DNA from: Penaeus vannamei
Taxonomy: Eukaryota; Arthropoda; Malacostraca; Decapoda; Penaeidae
DNA length: 10,000 nt
Direction of reading: 5' to 3'
Assembly: GCF_042767895.1 (NCBI RefSeq)
Contig: NC_091576.1
Span: 5,545,040 to 5,555,039, forward strand
Shown: positions 1 through 7,099 of the stretch, piece after piece
Layout: every line of letters begins with the position of its first letter
How positions within the stretch are numbered: position 1 is the first letter of the stretch
Notes under the pieces: model-generated
The model's input: only the letters and a program-made list of their open reading frames with translations
Database searches by the model: none
What the model was told of the DNA's origin: nothing
Program-made: the position numbers and the translations under genes

Positions 1-578
1 TTCTCTCTCTCTCTCAATCTTTCTCTTATCCGTCTTTCTCTCTCTCTCTCAATCTTTCTCTTATCCGTCTTTCTCTCTCTCTCTCAATCTTTCTCTTATC
101 CGTCTTTCTCTCTCTCTCTCGATCTTTCTCTTCTCCGTCTTTCTCCCTCTCTCTCAATCTTTCTCTTATCCGTCTTTCTCTCTCTCTCTCAATCGTTCTC
201 TTATCCGTCTTTCTCTCTCTCTCTCAATCTTTCTCTTATCCGTCTTTCTCTCTCTCTCTCAATCTTTCTCTTATCCGTCTTTCTCTCTCTCTCTCGATCT
301 TTCTCTTATCCGTCTTTCTCTCTCTCTCTCAATCTTTCTCTTATCCGTCTTTCTCTCTCTCTCTCAATCGTTCTCTTATCCGTCTTTCTCTCTCTCTCTC
401 TCAATCTTTCTCTTATCCGTCTTTCTCTCTCTCTCTCAATCTTTCTCCTATCCGTCTTTCTCTCTCTCTCTCAATCTTTCTCTTATCCGTCTTTCTCTCT
501 CTCTCTCAATCTTTCTCTTATCCGTCTTTCTCTCTCTCTCTCTCTCAATCTTTCTCTTATCCGTCTTTCTCTCTCTCG
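1..578. repeat. 35-bp pyrimidine-rich minisatellite, about 16 copies
   Basis: Each unit is a (TC)n run followed by AATCTTTCTCTTATCCGTC. The AAT (or GAT) landmark falls at 16, 51, 86, 121, 156, 191, 226, 261, 296, 331, 366, 403, 438, 473, 508 and 547. Spacing is 35 bp except for 37 and 39 bp where the inner (TC) run has gained one or two dinucleotides. Variants include GATC in units 4 and 9 and AATCG in units 6 and 11. The array is already in progress at base 1, so it extends past the window. It ends in a degenerate CGTTCGTTCTG junction. Copies are about 95% alike, which suggests recent expansion or homogenisation. No coding role is suggested. Confidence 0.97.
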
Positions 579-719
579 TTCGTTCTGTCTCATTATTTTT
601 TTTTAAATTCTCTCTCTGCTTATTTTGACTCTGGTTACATCGTGGATATGGCGATGTTGGTCAGTGTTTTTGAATCATTGATGTTGCCTGTTAGTAATTT
701 CTCCAGCCGTGATACAGAT

Positions 720-722
<3 letters not shown>

Positions 723-809
<87 letters not shown>

Positions 810-820
810 GGGAGGGAGGG
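723..820. repeat. (AG)42 microsatellite with GGGA tail
   Basis: A perfect 84-bp (AG)n run covers 723-806, followed by an imperfect GGAAGGGAGGGAGGG tail to about 820. It is homopurine on the plus strand, so it could form triplex DNA. The 140 bp between this run and the minisatellite before it is unique sequence with no gene that I can see. Confidence 0.98.
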
Positions 821-842
821 AATATCCTTGAATATCTGCAGA

Positions 843-1124
843 TCAGACAAAAAAAGGTTTTGAAGGTTTTATTGCAGAAGTTACGAGTTCATGCTGATCG
901 CTACATACTTTGGAAATGAGTGTGCAGCCTCTAGGTTCTGTACATAACGATGTTTTGCTGTACAGAATAATAACATCTGTATGCCGCGTCAGTGTCTTCG
1001 ATAATCTCTTTATACATGCATCAAAATCCTTGGTAATCTTTAAATATTCCATGTCTAAAGCCTTGGTGGACTGTAAATCTTGTGTCAAAAGCCTTGATGA
1101 TCTCAAATAAACTATATTTACTTT
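843..1124 (-). other. possible exon fragment or decayed coding remnant
   Basis: The minus strand stays open from just after a TAA at 1125-1127 to a TGA at 843-845, about 93 codons with no good ATG, so it cannot be a complete gene. The conceptual product is mixed and polar rather than simple-sequence. Its N-terminal half shows an 11-residue rhythm (STKALDMEYLK, then ITKDFDACIKR, then LSKTLTRHTDV), matching the 33-bp DNA periodicity in the same place. Such hendecad spacing can occur in coiled coils, but only three or four units are visible. It could be an internal exon, a fragment of an old repeat-protein gene, or chance. I do not recognise a family. The plus strand also has a 66-codon frame at 910-1110, which I regard as a shadow. 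Confidence 0.2.
986..1112. repeat. degenerate 33-bp tandem repeat, about 4 units
   Basis: The core TCTTCGATAATC, CCTTGGTAATC, CCTTGGTGGAC and CCTTGATGATC begins at 995, 1028, 1061 and 1092, giving spacings of 33, 33 and 31 bp. The last two units share TGTC(T/A)AAAGCCTTG. The second shares less and the first is the most decayed. This is unlike the microsatellites around it because the unit is complex sequence. Confidence 0.5.
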
Positions 1125-1127
1125 TTA

Positions 1128-1419
1128 GATCGTTTCGGACGCACATCATTTTGCCGCAACCGAATATTTTACGCTCGGGTCTTTTTTTAATCAGTAACCG
1201 ACCCTTCCTTTTATTAATAAGTAATTGAAAGTGTAATCCAGGGAAGCAATGGAACTCAGAGATCGATCTGTATTGATTCTTATTCCCAAAATATCGGCAG
1301 TAAATCGGTTGATTCTTTTGACCAGATTCCTGAAAATTACTTTTTTTTTACACGACGTGGTGTGATATTTATAGATATATACAATTATCATGATCAATTA
1401 ATAAAGGTTAAATATGCCC
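1128..1419. other. unique AT-rich spacer, no gene seen
   Basis: This stretch holds ordinary AT-rich unique sequence with short A/T runs and no repeat structure. Short open frames exist, for example 68 codons on the minus strand ending at 1191, but they lack compositional or motif support. No RNA gene or splice-bounded exon stood out. Confidence 0.6.
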
Positions 1420-1494
1420 ATCGCTAATTACTTTTCTATCCATGTTCCTGTACACCCAAACTGCACATGAATACAGTAATTTAGTGATGTAGCA

Positions 1495-1790
1495 GCACTT
1501 GCTTGCGTAAGTTCGTGACCCAGTACCACGCCCACTCTCCACCTCCGACACACGTACCCACTTTCCGCCCTCAACGCCCTCGCCGCCCCTCGCCCGTCAC
1601 AACAAACCCAGATGCCCAAGTCCGCCCAGATAGGCGTAGGTTGAACAAGGTCACGTGATGCGGGAAATGTGGGTCAGAGATGTGTGCTCATGACGTCACC
1701 AACGTCCGTGCCATCTGGTGGGCTTTTGCCGCATTAAACCCTCGAGCATCTTGAGCAGGACTCCCTCTTCACGCAGGTAGGCCTATATTC
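1495..1790 (+). promoter_or_regulatory. CpG-rich promoter-like island with CRE and E-box
   Basis: GC and CpG content rise sharply against the AT-rich surroundings, with many CpGs between 1505 and 1600. A perfect E-box CACGTG lies at 1652-1657, directly overlapping a nuclear-receptor-type AGGTCA half-site (1648-1653). A perfect palindromic cAMP-response element TGACGTCA lies at 1691-1698. A CAG|GTAGG splice-donor-like sequence follows with its GT at 1777. Another CACGTG is at 1808-1813. No TATA box is obvious. CRE (CREB/ATF) and CACGTG (bHLH such as USF, Myc/Max or CLOCK/CYC) sites are established promoter elements. That this is an active promoter, and that it reads to the right, is inference. 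The minus strand is also possible. Confidence 0.4.
1691..1698. promoter_or_regulatory. perfect palindromic CRE (TGACGTCA)
   Basis: The full 8-bp CREB/ATF consensus is present inside the CpG-rich island, 33 bp downstream of a CACGTG E-box. Chance occurrence in 10 kb is low but not negligible, and the CpG context makes a regulatory role more plausible. Confidence 0.45.
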
Positions 1791-1825
1791 AGCTTCTGCT
1801 TGAGAGGCACGTGCAGGCAGTTAAA

Positions 1826-1968
<143 letters not shown>

Positions 1969-1980
1969 TGTTATCTTTTT

Positions 1981-1982
<2 letters not shown>

Positions 1983-2034
<52 letters not shown>
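1983..2034. repeat. (TA)26 microsatellite
   Basis: An uninterrupted 52-bp TA dinucleotide run. It is a self-complementary, low-melting tract that lies only 15 bp from the preceding CA/TG hairpin. Confidence 0.98.
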
Positions 2035-2037
<3 letters not shown>

Positions 2038-2253
2038 AATTATCCATCTATGACGTTTTGATGCCATATCGCCATCAGAAATTCCCGATTCAAATCTCCC
2101 GCGAGGCCGACCGGAGATTCCTTCAGATCCCTTCAAAGAGACAAACAAAGGACCCGTACGGTTTGCAGGACTCACGATGATGGTCTTCCAGGACGCTGCC
2201 GATTCGCCTCCGGAATTGATCGCAACGCCATGCCACAGCCGCGTCGACGCCAA
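2035..2253. other. unique moderately GC-rich island, no assigned gene
   Basis: About 220 bp of complex sequence isolated between microsatellites. Both strands stay open: the minus strand (2123-2253 and onward) gives a Ser/Gly/Arg-rich peptide, and the plus strand from 2177 gives MMVFQDAADSPPELIATPCH and more. Neither frame has a flanking structure that proves an exon, and both run into the G tract, where they become poly-Gly or poly-Pro. It could be an exon of an undescribed gene or simply non-repetitive spacer. I do not recognise a family. Confidence 0.35.
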
Positions 2254-2295
2254 GGGGGTGGGGGGTGGGGGGGGGGGGGGGGGGGGTGGGGGGGG
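2254..2295 (+). repeat. 42-bp G tract, G-quadruplex-prone
   Basis: G runs of 5, 6, 20 and 8 bases are separated only by single T residues at 2259, 2266 and 2287. This exceeds the usual four-run G-quadruplex rule. The run length is likely polymorphic or poorly sequenced. Confidence 0.95.
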
Positions 2296-2419
2296 AGCGT
2301 TCGTTAAGGCTGACAGACAGACGGATTGCTTCTGGCGAGGGGCCGTCCCGTGGGTCACTGGGGTCTGTCTGCATTTATGTCTGTTCATATACGCAAACGC
2401 ACACCTGCACCAACTCACC

Positions 2420-2830
<411 letters not shown>

Positions 2831-2868
2831 TAGATATACATTTATGTATATATCTATATTGACCAAAC

Positions 2869-3038
<170 letters not shown>

Positions 3039-3216
3039 ATAATGACTAAAAATAGACACGCAAAATACTATTTTTATTCTGATTTATCCTCAGTTTCGCG
3101 CCATTAAACAGTTCTGCAAATTATCTCTCTGGAAGTATCTGGAGTCTGTCTCTCATCAGCTGGTTCATTTACTCTTTTTTTATCTATATTTACTACACAT
3201 TTCTTTTACTGTTTTT
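3039..3216. other. unique spacer, nothing recognised
   Basis: About 180 bp of AT-rich complex sequence lies between the GA run and the triplet-like array. I see no gene, splice pair, promoter element or RNA fold that I could support. Confidence 0.55.
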
Positions 3217-3580
3217 GATGAGGATGATAAATGAGAATGAGAATGTATAATAATAATAATATTTTAAATGATTACGGTAAACATTATCATCATCATTATA
3301 TAAAATCAGCATCACTATTATCATTGTAATTATTATTATAATTATCATTATTATCATTGTCATCATTATCCTTGTTATCATTATCATTATTACAATTATT
3401 TTTATCATTATCATCATCGATGTTATAATCACCATTATTATTATTATTATTGTTATTCTCATTATCATTATTTTCGCTATTATTGTTACCATTATAATTA
3501 TCACTATAACTATTATCATTATCATTGTTTTTATTAGTCTTATCAATACAAGTTTCATTATCATTATTACTATCATTATC

Positions 3581-3611
<31 letters not shown>

Positions 3612-3766
3612 CTATTATTAGCATTATTATTATTGTTATTATTATTATTAGCATTATCATCCTCATTCACATTATCATTATCATTAATATCATTATTATA
3701 TTTTTTATCATCATCCTTATCAAAAGCAGTAGCGGTAGTATTATAATCATTATCATTATCATTACA

Positions 3767-3767
<1 letters not shown>
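3217..3767. repeat. diverged ATT/ATC array, mainly ATTATC units
   Basis: The block begins with 35-40 bp of the opposite polarity (GATGAGGATGATAAATG, then ATAATAATAATAAT, to about 3262). It switches near 3284 to TTATCATCATCATT and then continues for about 480 bp as mixed ATT, ATC and ATTATC units. The most regular part is TCATTA repeated at about 3565-3608. Divergence between units suggests an older array than the GA and CT runs. Open frames here translate to poly-Ile/Met or Asn/Asp and are artefacts. Confidence 0.95.
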
Positions 3768-3769
<2 letters not shown>

Positions 3770-3851
<82 letters not shown>

Positions 3852-3856
3852 TGAAG

Positions 3857-3934
<78 letters not shown>

Positions 3935-3990
3935 AACTGAGAGAGAGAGAGAGAGAGAGAGAAAGAAAGTGAAGGGAAGACAGAACGAGG

Positions 3991-4073
<83 letters not shown>

Positions 4074-4192
4074 AGAGAAAAGGGAAAAAGAATAAGAGAG
4101 AAAACTAGAATAAAAAAAGACATAGCAAGATAGGAAAGAAATAAAAAAAAAAAATAAAAAAAAATAGGAAGGGAGGGAGGGAGGGAGGGAGG
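3770..4192. repeat. 420-bp purine tract: (GA)n, A-rich tail, (GGGA)n
   Basis: (GA)n fills 3770-4066. It is interrupted twice by the same AAAGTGAAGGGAAGA module, starting at about 3848 and 3965, so a higher-order duplication of roughly 117 bp is present. The tract then becomes GAAA-rich, A-rich (4110-4166) and finally GGAA(GGGA)n at 4167-4192. Pyrimidines are rare throughout. Confidence 0.96.
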
Positions 4193-4237
4193 TATCTGCC
4201 CATCCTGAGATAAGCAAATATAGACTTAACGTAAAAT

Positions 4238-4438
4238 GGTTGCCAAGTCGATCTGTTAACGACAAGTACAAAGACTATAAACACAAATTTCATTTTTTTT
4301 TTTTATATTCCTCCTCACAGGATACAAGACATGGCTGATTTCCCGCTATGCACAATATTGCTGATTCTGACTCTGTTGCAAAGAAAACTTGTTATTTCGA
4401 CCACGTTCATGTTGACCGGCCGCTACGGTTGCCAAGTC
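4238..4438. repeat. 12-bp direct repeat bracketing a unique segment
   Basis: GGTTGCCAAGTC occurs at 4238-4249 and again at 4427-4438, 189 bp apart, inside otherwise unique sequence. It is too short to be a terminal repeat with confidence and may be chance. Confidence 0.3.
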
Positions 4439-4447
4439 TGCTATTAA
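4321..4447 (+). CDS. candidate terminal exon, short hydrophobic peptide
   Basis: A strong 3' splice-site arrangement (poly-T from about 4292, then TATTCCTCCTCACAG) ends at 4320. Eleven bases on, an ATG at 4331 with a purine at -3 and G at +4 opens 38 codons to a TAA at 4445-4447. The peptide starts MADFPLCTILLILTLLQRK, so residues 6-16 are a hydrophobic run followed by basic residues, like a signal or membrane anchor. The frame is also open back to the splice site, so it could equally be the end of a longer protein. An AATAAA polyadenylation-type signal lies at 4512-4517, consistent with a terminal exon. There is no good splice donor inside. The hydrophobic run is short and could be chance. 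No family recognised. Confidence 0.25.
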
Positions 4448-4460
4448 TTGGTCTATTATG

Positions 4461-4900
4461 GCTTGATGATGATAATGGTGATAATTATAGTCATATTTCA
4501 GAAATTGTAGTAATAAAGGCAGTAATTCAATATTGATATAATTGTCTTGGGAAACATAATAATGATTGTCGTGATAATGGTTATGATGACGATGGTTGAT
4601 GATGATGATTAATGATAATGATGATGAATGATAATAATCTAATGATAATAACAACCACAATGATATTGATATTAATGCTACTGTTACCTTTGATGCCATT
4701 ACTACTATAAATAATGATAATAATGATCATAATTAAAACAGATAATCCTAATGATCATAATAAAACAAATAATCCTAATGACCATAACATCATAATTATG
4801 AAGAAAACGAAGAAGGGAAGGCGGTAATAACAAAAAAACAATAATAACAAGACTAACAGAAACGATGATAATATGAAACCAATAGTATCAACAACTTTAA
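4461..4900. repeat. diverged GATAAT-type array, opposite polarity
   Basis: Mixed GAT, AAT and GATAAT units run for about 440 bp, for example GATGATGATAATGGTGATAA at its left edge. The units are the reverse complement of the ATTATC array at 3284-3767. Units are well diverged and interrupted by A-rich stretches and by a repeated TAATCCTAATGA(T/C)CATAA motif near 4743 and 4772. An AATAAA at 4512-4517 lies inside it. No coding role is suggested. Confidence 0.85.
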
Positions 4901-4940
4901 TAATTCCTTGAGAAAAGAGAATTCACAAATCATTGTTTTT

Positions 4941-4970
4941 TTTGTTTTTTTCTTTTGCAATATCCCGCAG
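4941..4970 (+). promoter_or_regulatory. possible 3' splice site
   Basis: A T-rich tract ending in ATATCCCGCAG|AAG, with the AG at 4969-4970, resembles a strong acceptor. The following frame stays open for 20 codons (KKKGKHRCIIYKTREVMKYV) to a TAA at 5031-5033. No good donor follows and the peptide shows no motif, so only the splice signal is worth recording. Confidence 0.25.
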
Positions 4971-5131
4971 AAGAAGAAGGGGAAACACCGGTGTATTATT
5001 TACAAAACAAGGGAGGTTATGAAATACGTTTAAACTCTCCATTCTCCTGATCCCGGATTCGTGTTTCATCACAAAGGCCAGTTGAAGTTTCCCGCTTTTG
5101 GGACACGTGGTTTCGAAGCCAGAAGTTTTCT

Positions 5132-5241
5132 TCTCTCTCTCTCTCTCTCTCTTTCTCTTTCTTTCGTTTTTTTTTTTTTTTTTTTTACTTCTCTTTCATT
5201 CTTTTCTTTTGATTTTCTCTTGAATGATTTCTTTCTTCTTT

Positions 5242-5272
<31 letters not shown>

Positions 5273-5355
5273 TTCTTTCGTTTTTTTTTTTTCTCGATTT
5301 CTCTTTCTTTCTTTTTCTCTTGATTTTCTCTTGAGTTCTTTCTTTCTTCTGTCTG

Positions 5356-5386
<31 letters not shown>

Positions 5387-5483
5387 TTCTCTTTCTTTCG
5401 TTTTTTTTCGATTTCTCTTTCTTTCTTTTACTCTTGATTTTCTCTTGAATGATTTCTTTCTTCTGTCTGTCTGTCTCTGTCTG

Positions 5484-5518
<35 letters not shown>

Positions 5519-5880
5519 TTCGTTTTTTTTTTCGATTTTTGTTTCTTTCTTTTACTCTTGATTTTCTCTTGAATGATTTCTTTCTTCTCTGTCTCTGTCT
5601 GTCTCTGTCTCTCTCGGTCTCTCTCTCTCTCTCTCGCTCTTTCGTTTTTTTTTTTGATTTCTCTTTCTTTCTTTTACTCTTGATTTTCTCTTGAATGATT
5701 TCTTTCTTCTCTGTCTGTCTGTCTGTCTCTGTCTGTCTGTCTCTCTCTCTCTCTCTTTCGTTTTTTTTTTGATTTCTCTTTCTTTCTTTTACTCTTGATT
5801 TTCTCTTGAATGATTTCTTTCTCCTCTCTCTGTATCTGTCTGTCTGTCTCTGTCTGTCTGTCTGTCTGTCTCTCTCTATA

Positions 5881-5922
<42 letters not shown>

Positions 5923-5965
5923 TCTCTCTCCCTCTCTCCCTCCCTCTCTCCCTCTTTCTCCCATT
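5132..5965. repeat. compound minisatellite, six units of 111-124 bp
   Basis: Each unit is ordered as (CT)n, TTTCG, poly-T of 8-20, then a GATTTCTCTTTCTTTCTTTT-type block, CTCTTGATTTTCTCTTGAA, TGATTTCTTTCTTCT and (GTCT)n. The TGAATGATTT landmark (TGAGTTCTTT in unit 2) falls at 5221, 5332, 5446, 5570, 5692 and 5807, giving spacings of 111, 114, 124, 122 and 115 bp. Most length change comes from the internal poly-T, (CT)n and (GTCT)n. The minus strand is open for 260 codons here, but the unit is read in different frames in successive copies, so the charged Lys/Arg/Glu product is an artefact. The right end decays into (CT), CCCT and GTCT runs up to about 5965. Confidence 0.96.
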
Positions 5966-5984
5966 TTCTCTCTCCCATTGGCAG

Positions 5985-5999
5985 TTATGTTCCTGGAAG
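5985..5999 (+). other. candidate 15-nt microexon
   Basis: A roughly 100-bp pyrimidine tract runs straight into CCCATTGGCAG (AG at 5983-5984). Fifteen bases later comes AAG|GTAAGA, with the donor GT at 6000-6001. Both edges match consensus splice sites well. The enclosed bases contain an ATG (ATGTTCCTGGAAG). A polypyrimidine tract from a minisatellite will mimic an acceptor, so this may be accidental. If used, it would be an upstream exon of the plus-strand gene near 6843. Confidence 0.22.
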
Positions 6000-6052
6000 G
6001 TAAGATAAGGTAAAAAAAGATAACATTATTGAATTATGTTATTTTTTTTTAG

Positions 6053-6069
6053 AGGACTAATTAGTTCCT
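6053..6069. promoter_or_regulatory. near-palindrome around a TAATTA homeodomain-type core
   Basis: AGGACTAATTAGTTCCT is a dyad with one missing base in the left arm, centred on TAATTA at 6058-6063. TAATTA is the established core of many homeodomain sites. It sits at the start of the candidate 5' gene region. Function is inference. Confidence 0.25.
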
Positions 6070-6131
6070 ATTGAGATTTGTTCGTTCTCACTTTATTCGC
6101 TTAGTCAGCGGTCGAAAGAGAGAACTGTGAG
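6053..6131 (+). other. candidate non-coding (5' UTR) exon
   Basis: An acceptor of the form poly-T then AG ends at 6052, and a near-perfect donor GAG|GTAAGT has its GT at 6132-6133, enclosing 79 nt. All three frames contain stops, so it could only be untranslated. The implied flanking introns are 53 nt (6000-6052) and 56 nt (6132-6187, ending TTCCCGACTGCAG), very short for a crustacean. An alternative is that the donor at 6132 belongs to a first exon starting near the Inr-like TTAGTCAGC at 6101 and is joined to a distant acceptor such as 6777. Confidence 0.25.
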
Positions 6132-6254
6132 GTAAGTTGGTATATCTGGGTCTTAGTCAGCAGCTGTTTTTTTTTTCCCGACTGCAGCAAACAAAACATT
6201 TCCGTGAATGTGTGATTCTTATAACTAACCATTATGACCTCGTAACCGGAAAGA

Positions 6255-6366
6255 GCAGGTCGTGGGCGTCGGCGGAGGGGTCGTGGGCGTCGAAGTAGCC
6301 CTGGAGGGAGAGGAAGGGGGGGTAGGGGTAGGATCTTCGAGAGAGAGGGGAGAAGGGGGAGGGGTC
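6255..6366 (+). promoter_or_regulatory. G-rich tract with GTGGGCGTC repeats, G4-prone
   Basis: GGTCGTGGGCGTCG occurs at about 6258-6271 and 6279-6292, 21 bp apart. It is followed by GGGAGAGGAAGGGGGGGTAGG and further G runs to 6364. GGGCG-type motifs are typical Sp/KLF or Egr-like binding sequence, and the G runs satisfy a loose quadruplex rule. It lies about 550 bp upstream of the candidate start codon at 6843, so a promoter or 5' leader role is plausible but unproven. Confidence 0.35.
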
Positions 6367-6452
6367 ACTCAACGGGTCATAAGTTTGGGGGAAAAAAATT
6401 GCATGAAAGTGAACTGCAATGTAAGGGATATTTCACTTTTTTTTGGGGGGGA

Positions 6453-6458
6453 TATATA
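6453..6458 (+). promoter_or_regulatory. possible TATA element
   Basis: TATATA follows a GGGGGGGA run and precedes the GC-rich candidate leader. If real, transcription would begin near 6480-6490. It may equally be part of the TA/CA-type low-complexity patch at 6450-6540. Confidence 0.2.
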
Positions 6459-6581
6459 GTGTCCACACAAAAGCAAGCACACACGCAGACATACATCCAC
6501 ACGCATGTATGTATGTATATGTACACATATACATGAATGTGTGGAGAGATACGGGCAGACTTCCAGAATATCGAAACCAAG

Positions 6582-6611
6582 ATGACAGCGCCCCTGCAAG
6601 CGCCATTGTGA
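6582..6611 (+). other. short upstream ORF in the candidate leader
   Basis: ATGACAGCGCCCCTGCAAGC begins a 9-codon frame ending in TGA at 6609-6611. It lies 231 bp before the candidate main start codon. If the leader is transcribed through here, it would be an upstream ORF. It would be part of an exon ending at the donor CAG|GTGAGA (GT at 6648-6649). Confidence 0.2.
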
Positions 6612-6842
6612 AACCCGCCGAAGGTCGCCAGCGCTGTGTCAGCACAGGTGAGACGCCATGCTGCTGCCACTTCGTAAACATCACGAAGCCTTAAGCTGCG
6701 GGATATCAACAAGGCTTTCCCAAACAGCCCTCGGAGACCCCTTCGCGCGAACGGTGCCTGACGCGGCCTCTTCGCAGTCTGCAGCCGATTGCACGCAGGT
6801 CCTGGTGCAACAGCCTCAGCCTCTGCATCGTCCAGCGCAACG

Positions 6843-6959
6843 ATGGTGTCGACTTCGGCGCTGCTTCTGATCCTGGCGCTGGTGCTGCCTGCCTGGGGGG
6901 CGCCGTCGCAGGAGACGTGCAACACCAGCCACTTCAGATTCGCTTTAGTGTGTTCCATA
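6843..6959 (+). CDS. signal-peptide exon of an unknown secreted protein
   Basis: The ATG at 6843 (context CAACGATGG) is the first ATG in this frame and opens 39 codons up to an A|GTGAGT splice donor (GT at 6960-6961), leaving phase 0. The protein starts MVSTSALLLILALVLPAWG, a classic signal peptide: short n-region, hydrophobic core at residues 6-15 and an A-x-G cleavage site predicted after residue 19. The following residues APSQETCNTSHFRFALVCSI carry two cysteines ten residues apart (26 and 37) and an N-x-S glycosylation sequon at 27-29. An acceptor-like CCTCTTCGCAG ends at 6777, so the exon may be 6778-6959 with 65 nt of 5' UTR. GC content is higher than in the flanking DNA, as expected for coding sequence. 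If the donor is not used, the frame continues to a TAA at 7176-7178, making 111 residues that run into the minisatellite. I do not recognise the family. A neuropeptide, immune peptide or cysteine-rich secreted protein are all possible. The remaining exons would lie to the right, probably beyond the window. Confidence 0.55.
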
Positions 6960-6965
6960 GTGAGT
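6960..6965 (+). promoter_or_regulatory. 5' splice site GTGAGT
   Basis: The sequence CCATA|GTGAGT fits the donor consensus from +1 to +6 and falls exactly at a codon boundary after residue 39 of the signal-peptide frame. This is the main reason for ending the coding exon here. Confidence 0.5.
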
Positions 6966-7038
6966 GTCAGCTTCTGCCGAGGCGGGAGGCGAGTGTTAGA
7001 CTCAGTGGCCACCCGTGTGAGTTCGTGGCTCCGAACTT

Positions 7039-7093
7039 GTTCAAGTAATTCCACAATGAACGAAGAAGGAACGTGTTCAAGTAATTCCACAAT
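7039..7093. repeat. 36-bp direct duplication
   Basis: GTTCAAGTAATTCCACAAT occurs at 7039-7057 and 7075-7093, with a 36-bp period that preserves reading frame. In the frame continuing from 6843 it would read CSSNST twice. It lies immediately before the 103-bp minisatellite. Confidence 0.85.
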
Positions 7094-7099
7094 ACAAAA

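Noticed and set aside
1..578. CRISPR-like regular repeat spacing
   Set aside because: The 35-bp period has no unique spacers. The whole unit is repeated and pyrimidine-rich, so it is a minisatellite.
3193..4271. Ile/Met, Asn/Asp and Ser/Leu frames on the minus strand
   Set aside because: They are translations of the ATTATC array and the GA tract.
5196..5978. Minus-strand 260-codon Lys/Arg/Glu-rich frame
   Set aside because: The same minisatellite core is read in different frames in successive copies (KSFKRKSRVKERK against KEIIQEKIKSKRK), so frame is not conserved between units and the frame is not coding.
6377..7090. Minus-strand open frame of 237 codons, the longest frame with non-repetitive composition
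   Set aside because: It lies opposite the GC-rich plus-strand exon with signal peptide and splice donor. Its start falls in the 36-bp duplication and its C-terminal end is made of CA/TG and TA simple repeat. It is best explained as an antisense shadow of GC-rich sequence.
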